Origin: Desulfosporosinus sp. BRH_c37
GTDB taxonomy: Bacteria; Bacillota; Desulfitobacteriia; Desulfitobacteriales; Desulfitobacteriaceae
Reading direction: 5' to 3'
Assembly (NCBI GenBank): GCA_001516045.1
Contig: LOEW01000237.1
Coordinates: 1 to 55,865 of the forward strand
DNA: 55,865 nucleotides
Both the position numbers and the translations under genes were made by a program. The notes below the pieces were generated by a model, which was not told the origin of the DNA, did no database searches, and worked only from the letters and a program-made list of their open reading frames with translations. Positions 34,295 through 42,714 of the stretch are shown here, piece by piece (position 1 is the stretch's first letter; the number at the start of each line of letters is the position of its first letter).

Positions 34295-35612
34295 GGACTA
34301 TTTCGCTGATCAGTTTTTTATCCCCAATCCTAGCCGTCATTAGACCCTTGGCAACCACAGCATTATTAACCGTGACATCTACTTCAATATTGCAATGTTT
34401 TTTGGCAACGAGCAGTAATTTTGCCGTGACCCTTATTGCCGTCCCCACCGCGATAGGCTGGAGTTGATAAAGTGTAAAATTCTCAGTGATCGCATCAAGC
34501 CGATACTTCTTACGCAACCCGATATACCCCGCCATGTTCATAACGGTAACCAGAACCCCACAGCTTGCTGAACCATAGTCATTAACCATGGAATTGGTAA
34601 TTTCTCCTTCTATAGTGAGATGCTCCGCATCATCAACGAACCTGAAGCCGCTTAAGACAAGGTTGTCCACTGTTTCCCCGAACTGAGGTTGTTTTTGAAC
34701 TTGCTGGTAAGCCTCGATAACGTCTTGTAAGCTAAGGATTCCAATCAGTTTGCCCTGATCCGCAACAACAGCAATCTCCCAGCCTTCCCAGACCATGATC
34801 CGTGAAATATGGGTTACGGGATCATCTCGTCCTACCATAAAAGGGTTAGCACTCATAACATCTTTGATTTTTGTTTCAACATCCGCACCGGCAACGTCTA
34901 CCGCAGTAACTATACCCACAACGGTCATGTCTTCCTCTACGACAGGGAAACGTTTATGATCAGTACTTTGGGAAAGTTCGCGCCAATCTCCAACAGTCCG
35001 ATCCGCCTTCAAATAACTCACATCTTTAACCATAATATCTTCTACTAAAATGAGTTCTTTCCGAATTAATCGATCATAAAGAGCACGATTAATCATCGTA
35101 GTGACGGAAAAGGAATCGTAGGGAGATTGAATTATGACTAATTTTTTTTGTCGTGCTAACGCCACGACGTCTTCGTCTGGTTCCAATCCTCCGGTGAGCA
35201 ACAACGAAGCATTATGTTCCAAGGCTATAAGCTGAGCGTCCCGTCGGTTTCCTACAATACACAACGCGTCCTCTTCCAAATACCGTCCTAGAGAAGTTAT
35301 TTCCATCGCTGCAATAATGAACTTATTAGGAGAGCGATCGAGCTGCTCAAAGCCACAAATAACGATCCCTTCAGCAATCTGTGAAACTTCACGCAACGTT
35401 AGGTCCTCAATTTGTCGTTCTTTGACTCCTTCAATTCGAATCGTTCCCACTTTGGGAATTGAACGAACAAATCCTTTTGACTCTGCCTCTTTTATAGCCC
35501 GATAAGCTGTTCCTTCACTGACGTCCAACTCTTTGGCAATAAAACGAACAGAAACCTTACTGCCAATTGTAAGACCTTCAATAAAAGTTAAAATTTGTTG
35601 ATGCTTTGTCAA
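34290..35612 (-). CDS. YtoI-like HTH-DRTGG-CBS-thioesterase protein
   Basis: 440 aa with four parts: winged helix-turn-helix (about 1-62, VSEGTAYRAIKEAE), DRTGG domain (about 70-185, LLLTGGLEP), a CBS pair (about 190-310, MVKDVSYLKADRTVGDWREL and MSANPFMVGRDDPVTHISRIM), and a hotdog thioesterase-like domain (about 320-440). The same order is found in B. subtilis YtoI, which lies near dnaE. CBS domains usually sense adenine nucleotides. The target genes and the ligand are unknown. It is upstream of dnaE on the same strand but separated from it by a hairpin. Confidence 0.88.
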   Translation of the reverse strand: MTKHQQILTFIEGLTIGSKVSVRFIAKELDVSEGTAYRAIKEAESKGFVRSIPKVGTIRIEGVKERQIEDLTLREVSQIAEGIVICGFEQLDRSPNKFIIAAMEITSLGRYLEEDALCIVGNRRDAQLIALEHNASLLLTGGLEPDEDVVALARQKKLVIIQSPYDSFSVTTMINRALYDRLIRKELILVEDIMVKDVSYLKADRTVGDWRELSQSTDHKRFPVVEEDMTVVGIVTAVDVAGADVETKIKDVMSANPFMVGRDDPVTHISRIMVWEGWEIAVVADQGKLIGILSLQDVIEAYQQVQKQPQFGETVDNLVLSGFRFVDDAEHLTIEGEITNSMVNDYGSASCGVLVTVMNMAGYIGLRKKYRLDAITENFTLYQLQPIAVGTAIRVTAKLLLVAKKHCNIEVDVTVNNAVVAKGLMTARIGDKKLISEIVQ

Positions 35613-35710
35613 CTAAAAACGCTCCCCACATATTACTCTATGTGCGATAATTATATCACAAGAATTCTTATTCAACTATGCTTATCCCTAGATCTTCGTA
35701 GGTCCTAGAT

Positions 35711-35890
35711 CTAACTATTTTTTCGCCTTCTTTGGGTCATCAGCCCTCCGATTTTCCCTGCCTCTTTGGCACTCAAAGAATGCCACCCTTCACTATGGAT
35801 CTGATTGAGTAAACCTAACTCAGCTGCAATCTCCATTTTCAGTGGCTCAAGCGGATCAACCCGCTTTACCTTTGGTTTTGGCTGCTTCAT
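35711..35890 (-). CDS. Small acid-soluble spore protein, alpha/beta type
   Basis: 59 aa, too short for default gene finding. The core LKMEIAAELGLLNQIHSEGW, then HSLSAKEAGKIGGLMTQRRRK, matches the alpha/beta SASP pattern (ExAxELG; AxExGxIGGxM). These proteins coat spore DNA. It diverges from the major SASPs at several positions and may be a minor SspF-like form. ATG 35890 follows GAGGGAGGATCTAGT. Confidence 0.85.
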   Translation of the reverse strand: MKQPKPKVKRVDPLEPLKMEIAAELGLLNQIHSEGWHSLSAKEAGKIGGLMTQRRRKNS

Positions 35891-35891
35891 A

Positions 35892-36035
35892 CTAGATCCT
35901 CCCTCTACTCATTATATTATAATCTTCCTCATAATGCGGACAGTTCGGTCCCCGCCGCTCTCCAAGAATGTGTTCTAATCGGCAGTGCCCTTCAACCGCA
36001 TAAAGACAACGTGTCGAACAAGGTTTTCTTGTCAC
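35892..36035 (-). CDS. Cysteine-rich small protein
   Basis: 47 aa from GTG 36035. It reads TRKPCSTRCLYAVEGHCRLEH, then RRGPNCPHYEED. Four cysteines suggest a metal site. The start is uncertain: GTG lies 9 nt after AAAGGAG, whereas ATG 36044 overlaps that site. Family name not certain. It is one base upstream of the spore protein gene and so cotranscribed. Confidence 0.6.
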   Translation of the reverse strand: MTRKPCSTRCLYAVEGHCRLEHILGERRGPNCPHYEEDYNIMSRGRI

Positions 36036-36082
36036 TAGACTCATCTCCTTTCTATCCAAAGTTTTACCGCTTTTGCATGAAA

Positions 36083-36113
36083 ATATCCCGCCTGTAAAAA
36101 TCAGGCGGGATAT
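36083..36113. terminator. Strong terminator hairpin
   Basis: ATATCCCGCCTG and CAGGCGGGATAT form a perfect 12-bp stem followed by TTTTAAT on the plus strand and TTTTC on the minus strand. It ends the transcript of the metallo-hydrolase on the minus strand. Confidence 0.85.
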
Positions 36114-36129
36114 TTTAATATAAATTATG

Positions 36130-36828
36130 TTAAAGCTCGAACATTTCACCGGGCTTTAACGCTTTGACTTGGCTCTCCGGAGCCCTGCGTTGTAGGAGAT
36201 GCTCGAATTCTCCCACGTCTTGAGCAATGAGTGGGAATGTATTATAGTGCATCGGGATGACTACTTTAGGCCTTAATAATTGAGAAGCATGAACTGCTTC
36301 CTCGACACCCATGACAAAATTGTCTCCGATCGGAAGCATAGCAACCGCGAGGGGATGCCGACGACCTATCAGTTCCATATCACCGAACAAGCCGGTATCT
36401 CCTGCATGATATAGCCATTTTTCCTCTATCTGAATTAAAAACCCACAGGGAGGCCCGCCATAGATCATGTGTCCTCCTTCAGGATTTTCAATCCCAGATC
36501 CATGTAAAGCTTGCGTGAGTTTAACCCATCCGAAGGGAAACCGATACTTTCCTCCAAGATGCATAGCGTGTGTCTTAGCTCCCTGACCTTGACAATAAAC
36601 CGCTAACTCAAAAACGGCTATAATAGATGCTCCTGTCTGCTTAGACAATTGTATCGCATCACCCAAATGGTCACTATGTCCGTGAGTAACCAGTATAGCA
36701 TCAAGTTGCGTGAAGTCTTCAGGTTTAGCAGTAGTACTTGGGTTTCCTGTCAAAAAAGGATCAACAAGAATTCTTCCTGTATTCCCTTCAATTTCAAAGC
36801 AGGAATGTCCATGGAAATGAATGCGCAT
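36130..36828 (-). CDS. UPF0173 metal-dependent hydrolase
   Basis: 232 aa. Metallo-beta-lactamase fold: metal ligands in THGHSDHLGD (about 49-58), HAMHLGGKY, YHAGDTGLFGDM and IPMHYNTFPL. The family (YtkL-like, UPF0173) has no firmly known substrate. The start follows GAGGGGAAAAA. It lies 11 bp after the GH18 gene and precedes the terminator. Confidence 0.93.
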   Translation of the reverse strand: MRIHFHGHSCFEIEGNTGRILVDPFLTGNPSTTAKPEDFTQLDAILVTHGHSDHLGDAIQLSKQTGASIIAVFELAVYCQGQGAKTHAMHLGGKYRFPFGWVKLTQALHGSGIENPEGGHMIYGGPPCGFLIQIEEKWLYHAGDTGLFGDMELIGRRHPLAVAMLPIGDNFVMGVEEAVHASQLLRPKVVIPMHYNTFPLIAQDVGEFEHLLQRRAPESQVKALKPGEMFEL

Positions 36829-36839
36829 TTTTTCCCCTC

Positions 36840-37805
36840 CTACCTAATCTTACGTCTGGAATAATCTTGAAGTACTTCCCAGGCACGTGGATAACTAAGA
36901 TTCATTTCCCATAATGCGACGCCCCGTATGCCCTTGCTTAACGCTAGATCAAGTTTTTCTCTTAAGCTACGGGGATCTTCGAAATATACAGTATGGCGAA
37001 CTCCCCTAGTCTCGTAACGGAAAAATGTGCTATGTTGCGTTGCATCCCATTGCAACGGGGCTCCGTGACGTCGTGCAAGCTCAGTAGCGCGTAGATAGCC
37101 AATAACTTGAGCGCCGCCTCTCTCTGACCAATCATACCCATAGAGTGGGATTCCCATATAGATTTTTTGACGTGGAATATTGGCAATCGCGTAATTCAAG
37201 ATCTCGGTAACCCAAGGAATTGAGGCAACTGATCCTGGAGGACTTCCCGACCAGTGTTCTTCGTAAGTCATGATAATCACCTCATCGACAGTCTGCCCGA
37301 TCGCCTGATAACCAAACGCACCCTTCCAAATATCCAACGGCTCATCGGCAGACTTTGCTGGAACATCAATCGTAACTAGGAAATTCGCTCGGCGAAACAA
37401 AGTTGACCACGATTGGATGAACTTGCTGTAAAGCGAGCGGTCTTCAGGCGCCGCTTTCTCCAAATCGAAATTGACCCCATCCAATTGATACTCAACCAAG
37501 ATATTTCTTATGTTCTGCCAAACTTGGTTAGCAAAGTCTTGCTCTCGTAGCAAACGCCCGATCAAAGTAGTTGAAAACTGACCCCGAGCAGTTAGATTGC
37601 TCACCGTCAAAAGGACTTTTATCCCCAGAGCATGGGCCTCATTAATTAGCCTCCGACTTGGACGCCCAGTTAGCGTTCCGTTATTTTGAATCGCTATCTG
37701 GAAAAGGGATAATTGATTAATAACTCCCCCGTATCGTTTAAGATAGGGATAACCCTTTGCTTGTTCGTTTAAACCATTATAAAAGGCAAATACATTTAAT
37801 GGCAT
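36840..37805 (-). CDS. GH18 glycosidase, YaaH/SleL-like
   Basis: 321 aa. A GH18 TIM barrel with the catalytic motif DGVNFDLEK (Glu near 118). Other GH18 landmarks are present: IKVLLTVSNL, IMTYEEHWSGSPPGSVASIPWV, IPLYGYDW and GVALWEMNL. It lacks the LysM domains and signal peptide typical of the spore-coat enzyme SleL/YaaH, so its location is uncertain. Members break cortex fragments at germination. It sits 11 bp upstream of the metallo-hydrolase gene. Confidence 0.88.
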   Translation of the reverse strand: MPLNVFAFYNGLNEQAKGYPYLKRYGGVINQLSLFQIAIQNNGTLTGRPSRRLINEAHALGIKVLLTVSNLTARGQFSTTLIGRLLREQDFANQVWQNIRNILVEYQLDGVNFDLEKAAPEDRSLYSKFIQSWSTLFRRANFLVTIDVPAKSADEPLDIWKGAFGYQAIGQTVDEVIIMTYEEHWSGSPPGSVASIPWVTEILNYAIANIPRQKIYMGIPLYGYDWSERGGAQVIGYLRATELARRHGAPLQWDATQHSTFFRYETRGVRHTVYFEDPRSLREKLDLALSKGIRGVALWEMNLSYPRAWEVLQDYSRRKIR

Positions 37806-37895
37806 ACTTATACCCCCTTTCCGACCATCATATGCATGGAGAGAAAAAGAAGTGTAAGCATGCTGATTGATGAGAGAAATCTTTTAAAAATATGT

Positions 37896-38972
37896 TCACT
37901 TTGAATGTCGACGGCCAAACACCGCCAGCATAGCAGTTCTACGCATAAGAATAATAATAAGCAAAGCAAAAACTACACAGAGAATAGCCAAGGCCCAAAT
38001 CCATTGCCCCTTAGCCCCAAGCACAGCCGCCACGCCAAAGCAAGCACTTATCCCGTACATTGAGAGCACCGCAGAACGTTGAGTCAACCCTGCATCCAAC
38101 AAACGATGGTGAAGATGCCCCCTGTCAGCGGTCGCCATAGACTGCCCTCGCAGCTTGCGGCGAATAATTGCAAAGGTTAGGTCAGTAACCGGCATGCCTA
38201 AAACAAGGATTGGGAAAACTAATCCCAGAATAGTCGCCGTTTTAAGCAGACCCATGATAGAAATTCCTCCGATAATGTATCCCAGGAACATACTTCCTGA
38301 ATCTCCCATAAAAACACGCGCCGGGGGGAAATTGAAAAGCAAAAAACCAAGGAGCGCTCCGGCTAAAGCCAGGGTAAGATGAGCAGCTGGAACTTGATCA
38401 ATTCGGTTCGCAGACCAAAACAGTAAAAGGGCCACAATGAAGCAGATTCCTGCTGCAAGGCCATCCAGTCCATCAGAAACATTGACAGTGTTCACCAAGC
38501 CGACCACCCAAAAGAGCATTAAGATTAGGCCGATAGCACTTAGACCGAGTTTATCAAAATCAATCGGATGATCGATAAACGGTAGGGAAATGCTGTTCAT
38601 TGAAAAGCTGAAGAAGAGTAGCACGGATGCTGCCACGACTTGCCAAAAGAGCTTAACCAAAGGGCGCATTCCACGAATATCGTCCCAGATTCCAACCACC
38701 AAAATAATGGTGCTCCCGATGAATAACCCCCGTATTTGAGTAGTTGTAGATGCATCCATTGAATAAAAATTATCCCACACTTGCATGATCAAGGCTGCAC
38801 TCCAAAATGCAGCATATATTGCCAACCCGCCGAGACGGGGAATCGGCTTAGTGTGAACATGCCGACCACCTGGATAATCAATAGCACCCCACTTGCCCGC
38901 CAATTTCATTGAAATCGGCGTAATGATTGCTGCTATCCCAAGTGCCATGAAAAAGGTTAACACATAGGTCAT
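37896..38972 (-). CDS. Undecaprenyl-phosphate sugar-1-P transferase (TagO/WecA-like)
   Basis: 358 aa with about 10-11 membrane helices. The MraY-like family motifs are present: GIWDDIRGMRPLVKL, NVSDGLDGLAAG, PARVFMGDSGSMFLGY and DRGHLHHRLLDAG. These belong to the WecA/TagO type, which loads a sugar-1-phosphate (usually GlcNAc-1-P) on undecaprenyl phosphate. It starts teichoic acid or surface polymer synthesis. The start follows AAAGGGGGTCAATC. It stands alone from the glycosylation locus at 7.6-18 kb but draws on the same lipid carrier. Confidence 0.93.
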   Translation of the reverse strand: MTYVLTFFMALGIAAIITPISMKLAGKWGAIDYPGGRHVHTKPIPRLGGLAIYAAFWSAALIMQVWDNFYSMDASTTTQIRGLFIGSTIILVVGIWDDIRGMRPLVKLFWQVVAASVLLFFSFSMNSISLPFIDHPIDFDKLGLSAIGLILMLFWVVGLVNTVNVSDGLDGLAAGICFIVALLLFWSANRIDQVPAAHLTLALAGALLGFLLFNFPPARVFMGDSGSMFLGYIIGGISIMGLLKTATILGLVFPILVLGMPVTDLTFAIIRRKLRGQSMATADRGHLHHRLLDAGLTQRSAVLSMYGISACFGVAAVLGAKGQWIWALAILCVVFALLIIILMRRTAMLAVFGRRHSK

Positions 38973-39004
38973 GATTGACCCCCTTTCGCAGGTTCATGAA
39001 GCTT

Positions 39005-39475
39005 CTATACAAGTTCTGGAAAACCCCATTGGCGTAATGCTTCATAAACAACAACAGCCACAGAATTGGATAAATTCAAGGAACGGGCTTCCGCACGCAT
39101 TGGCAATCGGCAGGCAGTGTCCGGATAACGCGACAAAATTTCGGGAGCCAATCCTTTCGTTTCCTTCCCAAAAAGCAGATATCCCCCAGGCTCATAGGTG
39201 ATGTCAGTATACGCCCGTCCACCTTTTGTGGTCGCTAAGTAACGGGGTCCTAATTTATTTTTTTCCTCAAACTCCTCAAAACTTTCATAAATAAATATAT
39301 CAAGTAAGTGCCAATAGTCTAACCCAGCACGTTTTAATTGCTTGTCATCGATACTAAACCCTAATGGTTTTACCAGATGAAGTGTTGCCCCAGTGGCAGC
39401 ACAAAGCCGAGCCACATTCCCAGTATTCGGAGGAATTTCTGGCTCAACCAGGACAATATTTAGGCGCTTATTCAA
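39005..39475 (-). CDS. trmL: tRNA (Cm34/cmnm5Um34) methyltransferase
   Basis: 156 aa. SPOUT methyltransferase of the TrmL type: NIVLVEPEIPPNTGNVARLCAATGATLHLVKPLGF (in part, N-terminus), FGKETKGL and RSLNLSNSVAVVVYEALRQWGF, the SAM-binding knot. It methylates the wobble ribose of tRNA-Leu in well studied species, including tRNA-Leu(CAA). The gene follows the FmdB-like gene by 16 bp. Confidence 0.93.
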   Translation of the reverse strand: MNKRLNIVLVEPEIPPNTGNVARLCAATGATLHLVKPLGFSIDDKQLKRAGLDYWHLLDIFIYESFEEFEEKNKLGPRYLATTKGGRAYTDITYEPGGYLLFGKETKGLAPEILSRYPDTACRLPMRAEARSLNLSNSVAVVVYEALRQWGFPELV

Positions 39476-39491
39476 GACTTAAATTCCCCTT

Positions 39492-39707
39492 TCAATGACA
39501 TCCAGCGCAGTTTCCACTACATCTAGGTGAACAATTTCCGCCTCCGGGTCCTCCAGAGACTCCTAGACTAGCAAACCCAGAGATTTGCTTCGCGAGCCCC
39601 GCGTGCCCACAGTTAGGACATGTCAATAACTCGCCATTTTCCCCCATCTTATATAATTCCGTTGTCAGAACGCCACAGCACGGACACCTAAATTCATATA
39701 TGGGCAT
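39492..39707 (-). CDS. FmdB-family zinc ribbon protein
   Basis: 71 aa. MPIYEFRCPCCG and CPNCGHAG form the CxxC-x(n)-CxxC ribbon of the FmdB family (putative regulator). A Gly-rich linker leads to a Cys-rich end (CSPRCSGNCAGCH). Function unknown. ATG follows AGGATTATGATTAT. Confidence 0.85.
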   Translation of the reverse strand: MPIYEFRCPCCGVLTTELYKMGENGELLTCPNCGHAGLAKQISGFASLGVSGGPGGGNCSPRCSGNCAGCH

Positions 39708-39771
39708 ATAATCATAATCCTCCCAGCCACTATTATAACCTGAAATTAATTCAAACCCAACCTAATAATAT

Positions 39772-39921
39772 CTAAACTAGTAAGGAAAGCAAGGGGAGGT
39801 CTAACAACTCCAAATATCTTAAGAAATCTTCCTCTTCATGAAAAATGTTCTGTTGACTAGTTCCTCGAACCATTACATGGTATATTCCAGTTTTACTTTT
39901 CATTCTAGCTTGTCTAGGCAT
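39772..39921 (-). pseudogene. Truncated RAYT (IS200-like Y1 transposase)
   Basis: 49 aa from ATG 39921, behind AAAAGGAGGAG. MPRQARMKSKTGIYHVMVRG is the typical N-terminus of REP-associated tyrosine transposases; IFHEEEDFLRYLELL follows. The usual protein is more than 200 aa, so the HUH motif is partly lost and the catalytic Tyr is missing. A REP-like palindrome lies close by. Confidence 0.75.
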
Positions 39922-39968
39922 TATGTAGTAACTCCTCCTTTTATCATAATAATATCAAATAATGTAAT

Positions 39969-40012
39969 AGGAAGCAAAGGAACCGTCCCCCTGCTTCCAC
40001 CCTTGCTTCCAA
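39969..40012. repeat. REP-like palindrome
   Basis: GGAAGCA (39970) pairs with TGCTTCC (39992), enclosing AAGGAACCGTCCCCC, and a second TTGCTTCC follows at 40003. This resembles the 'ggaaccgtcccc' REP sequences common in clostridial genomes next to RAYT genes. Its copy number cannot be judged from this window. Confidence 0.65.
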
Positions 40013-40097
40013 AATTAATTCTGTATACTTTCAGGAAAACCCTAGAACTTCCGTCTTGTTTTTGGTAAAGTTAATAACATTCAAAGGAGGAATCTTC

Positions 40098-42017
40098 ATG
40101 AGAAAAAATCTGACTCATAAAATACTAACTTCACACTTAGTTTCCGGTGACTTAGAAAAAGGTGACGAAATTGCCCTAAGGATTGATCAGACGTTAACCC
40201 AGGACGCCACTGGCACCATGGCTTATTTGCAATTTGAAGCTATGAATATCTCCAGAGTTCGAACGGAGTGCTCGGTCAGTTATATAGATCACAATACCCT
40301 TCAAACAGGGTTTGAAAATGCTGATGACCATGCGTTTTTGCAGAGTGCCGCCGCTCGCTTTGGGGCGTATTTTTCCCGACCGGGAAACGGAATTTGCCAC
40401 CAAGTCCATCTTGAACGCTTTGCAAAACCTGGTAAGACTTTACTTGGATCAGACAGTCATACCCCCACTGCCGGCGGAATAGGAATGCTGGCCATGGGTG
40501 CCGGGGGTTTAGATGTTGCAGTGGCCATGGGTGGAGGAGCTTTTTATCTTCCCAACCCCAAAGTACTTCGTGTTTGGCTTACAGGGCAACTTTCGGATTG
40601 GGTTTCAGCCAAAGATATCATTTTAGAAATTCTGCGCGTGCTCACTGTCAAAGGAGGCGTCGGGAAAATCATCGAGTATGCAGGACCGGGCGTGAAAACC
40701 CTGACAGTACCACAACGTGCAACCATCACAAATATGGGTGCAGAACTCGGGGCAACTTCTTCAATCTTTCCTAGTGATGAACAAACCCTGAAGTTTTTAG
40801 AAGCTCAGGGAAGAGCAGATGACTTTGTTGCGCTCTCTGCTGATGAGGATGCCTCTTATGATGACGAAATTAAGATCAATCTCTCCCTGCTGGTTCCGTT
40901 GGTCGCCCAACCCCATAGCCCAGACAATGTGCTTCCGGTAACTGAGCGATCGACTCTGCCCGTGAATCAGGTTGCCATCGGTAGTTGTACGAATTCCTCT
41001 TATCAAGACCTGATGAGTGTTAGTCAGATCCTGAGAGGAAAACACGTTCATCCCGACGTCAGCTTAGTCATTTCTCCTGGCTCCCGTCAAGTTTTGAGCA
41101 TGCTTGCTAGTAATGGTGCCTTGACTGATCTCCTCGATAGCGGGGCTCGACTGCTTGAATCGTCCTGTGGTCCGTGTATTGGAATGGGCCAATCACCTGT
41201 ATCGAAAGGAGTTTCCGTCAGAACTTTTAACCGTAATTTTGTCGGTCGGAGTGGAACACAAGATGCCTCAGTCTTTTTGGCGAGCCCTGAAATTGCTGCG
41301 GCCAGTGCCTTGACAGGCTATTTAACCGATCCTCGCACCTTAGGACTTCCTCCCGTTGTTGATTTCCCGAATTTATTTCGCATCGATGACAACATGATCT
41401 TACCTCCTGGTGCTTCGGATACCCCAATTCGGCGCGGTCCCAACATTCAGCCGCTACCCCTTGCCCCTGCCCTCGATAATACCCTAAGCTTACCCATAAT
41501 CTTAAAGCTTGGAGACAACGTAACTACAGACGATATTATGCCCGCAGGAGCCAAGATTCTCCCGCTCCGTTCCAACATTCCGGCCATTTCAGAATACGCC
41601 TTTCACAAAGTCGACGCTCAGTTTGCTTCTAAGGCCAAGGTCTTAAAGCAAAGTATTATTGTGGCCGGCCATAATTACGGTCAAGGCTCAAGTCGTGAAC
41701 ACGCTGCCCTTGCTCCTATGTACTTGGGACTGCGCGTTGTCTTAGCCCAAAGTTTTGCTCGCATCCACCGTGCTAATCTAATTAACTTCGGCATACTTCC
41801 ACTCACCTTTGTCAACGAGGAAGACCTTACTAGAATGCATGCTGAGAATATTTTACACCTCTTAAACTTACATCAGGCTATTCAAATGCCTGCGCCTTTT
41901 GCCATTACCCTTAATAACGAATCAGACCCAATTTGGATTAAGCATGATCTCACTGAACGGCAGGCTAAAATCCTGCTTGCCGGGGGACTTCTTAATGCGA
42001 CGAAGGCTTCAATTTAA
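40098..42017 (+). CDS. Aconitate hydratase
   Basis: 639 aa. Interconverts citrate and isocitrate through a [4Fe-4S] cluster. The cluster cysteines are visible in IGSCTNSSYQD and SSCGPCIGMGQ. Other motifs: LLGSDSHTPTAGGIGMLAMGAGG, and in the swivel domain HNYGQGSSREHAALAP. The size fits the monomeric short (Aquifex/clostridial) type rather than the 900-aa AcnA. I chose ATG 40098, behind AAAGGAGGAATCTTC; the upstream frame has no ribosome site. It stands alone on the plus strand. Confidence 0.93.
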   Translation: MRKNLTHKILTSHLVSGDLEKGDEIALRIDQTLTQDATGTMAYLQFEAMNISRVRTECSVSYIDHNTLQTGFENADDHAFLQSAAARFGAYFSRPGNGICHQVHLERFAKPGKTLLGSDSHTPTAGGIGMLAMGAGGLDVAVAMGGGAFYLPNPKVLRVWLTGQLSDWVSAKDIILEILRVLTVKGGVGKIIEYAGPGVKTLTVPQRATITNMGAELGATSSIFPSDEQTLKFLEAQGRADDFVALSADEDASYDDEIKINLSLLVPLVAQPHSPDNVLPVTERSTLPVNQVAIGSCTNSSYQDLMSVSQILRGKHVHPDVSLVISPGSRQVLSMLASNGALTDLLDSGARLLESSCGPCIGMGQSPVSKGVSVRTFNRNFVGRSGTQDASVFLASPEIAAASALTGYLTDPRTLGLPPVVDFPNLFRIDDNMILPPGASDTPIRRGPNIQPLPLAPALDNTLSLPIILKLGDNVTTDDIMPAGAKILPLRSNIPAISEYAFHKVDAQFASKAKVLKQSIIVAGHNYGQGSSREHAALAPMYLGLRVVLAQSFARIHRANLINFGILPLTFVNEEDLTRMHAENILHLLNLHQAIQMPAPFAITLNNESDPIWIKHDLTERQAKILLAGGLLNATKASI

Positions 42018-42213
42018 TCAAGTGACCAATTTATTCACTTAATACCTTCTAATTCAGTGGTGGAGGCTAGAGACCCACTGAGCACCTTAGCGAAGCGAGT
42101 CTCTTCCTTCCATAGAAGTATCGATTGATAGTACTTTAAACTCTAGTACTGTTCTATAAAAGCGTGTTATAATTATCTATGTTATGATGTTTATTTATAA
42201 AGAGGTGTGTTAA

Positions 42214-42714
42214 TTGCTTACTGAAGAGGATCATAGACTACTCAAACTCATCGCTGAAGATTGTCGCCTTACACCTTTAGACCTTTCCGTTCAAACTGGA
42301 TTGACAGCTGAATACATTGAGAAAAGGATTGCCGATTGGGAAAAGGAAAAGGTCATTGTCGACTATCAGCCCATGATCAACTGGGCTCGAACCGGCAAAG
42401 AACTGGTTTCCGCCCTGATCGAAGTGAGAGTTTTGCCTCAGCGTGGCTATGGATTCGACAAAATCGCCAAACGTTTACAAAAATTCCCTGAGATCAAAGC
42501 ACTTTTTCTGATGTCCGGCGGATATGATCTTTCTCTACTTATTGAAGGTAAAACAATGCAAGATGTCGCTCTTTTTGTGGCTGAAAAATTGGCCCCTCTT
42601 GAACATGTCCAGAGCACTGCGACCCACTTTGTGCTTCGCCGCTACAAGCAAGACGGGGTCGAGCTTTTGGGAGAGGAAGAGACGATTCAACAACGTCTCG
42701 TGGTTTCGCCATGA
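42214..42714 (+). CDS. Lrp/AsnC-family regulator (AlaR-like)
   Basis: 166 aa. N-terminal HTH (about 1-55, DHRLLKLIAEDCRLTPLDLSVQTGL) and a C-terminal RAM ligand-binding domain (VSALIEVRVLPQRGYGFDKIAKRL; FLMSGGYDLSLLIEG). TTG start at 42214, behind AAAGAGGTG. The stop overlaps the aminotransferase start by 4 bp (ATGA), so the two are translationally coupled. The pair resembles alaR-alaT (yugG-yugH) of B. subtilis. It probably controls its own operon in response to an amino acid, perhaps alanine. Confidence 0.88.
   Translation: MLTEEDHRLLKLIAEDCRLTPLDLSVQTGLTAEYIEKRIADWEKEKVIVDYQPMINWARTGKELVSALIEVRVLPQRGYGFDKIAKRLQKFPEIKALFLMSGGYDLSLLIEGKTMQDVALFVAEKLAPLEHVQSTATHFVLRRYKQDGVELLGEEETIQQRLVVSP

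Noticed and set aside
39838..40068. Plus-strand 76-codon frame before aconitase
   Set aside because: It is antisense to the RAYT remnant and crosses the REP palindrome; no ribosome site.
42055..42104. Competing inverted repeats (CAGTGG/CCACTG and AGAGAC/GTCTCT) between aconitase and the AlaR-like gene, riboswitch-like at first sight
   Set aside because: Stems are short, no T run and no known riboswitch core; probably chance or a weak terminator.
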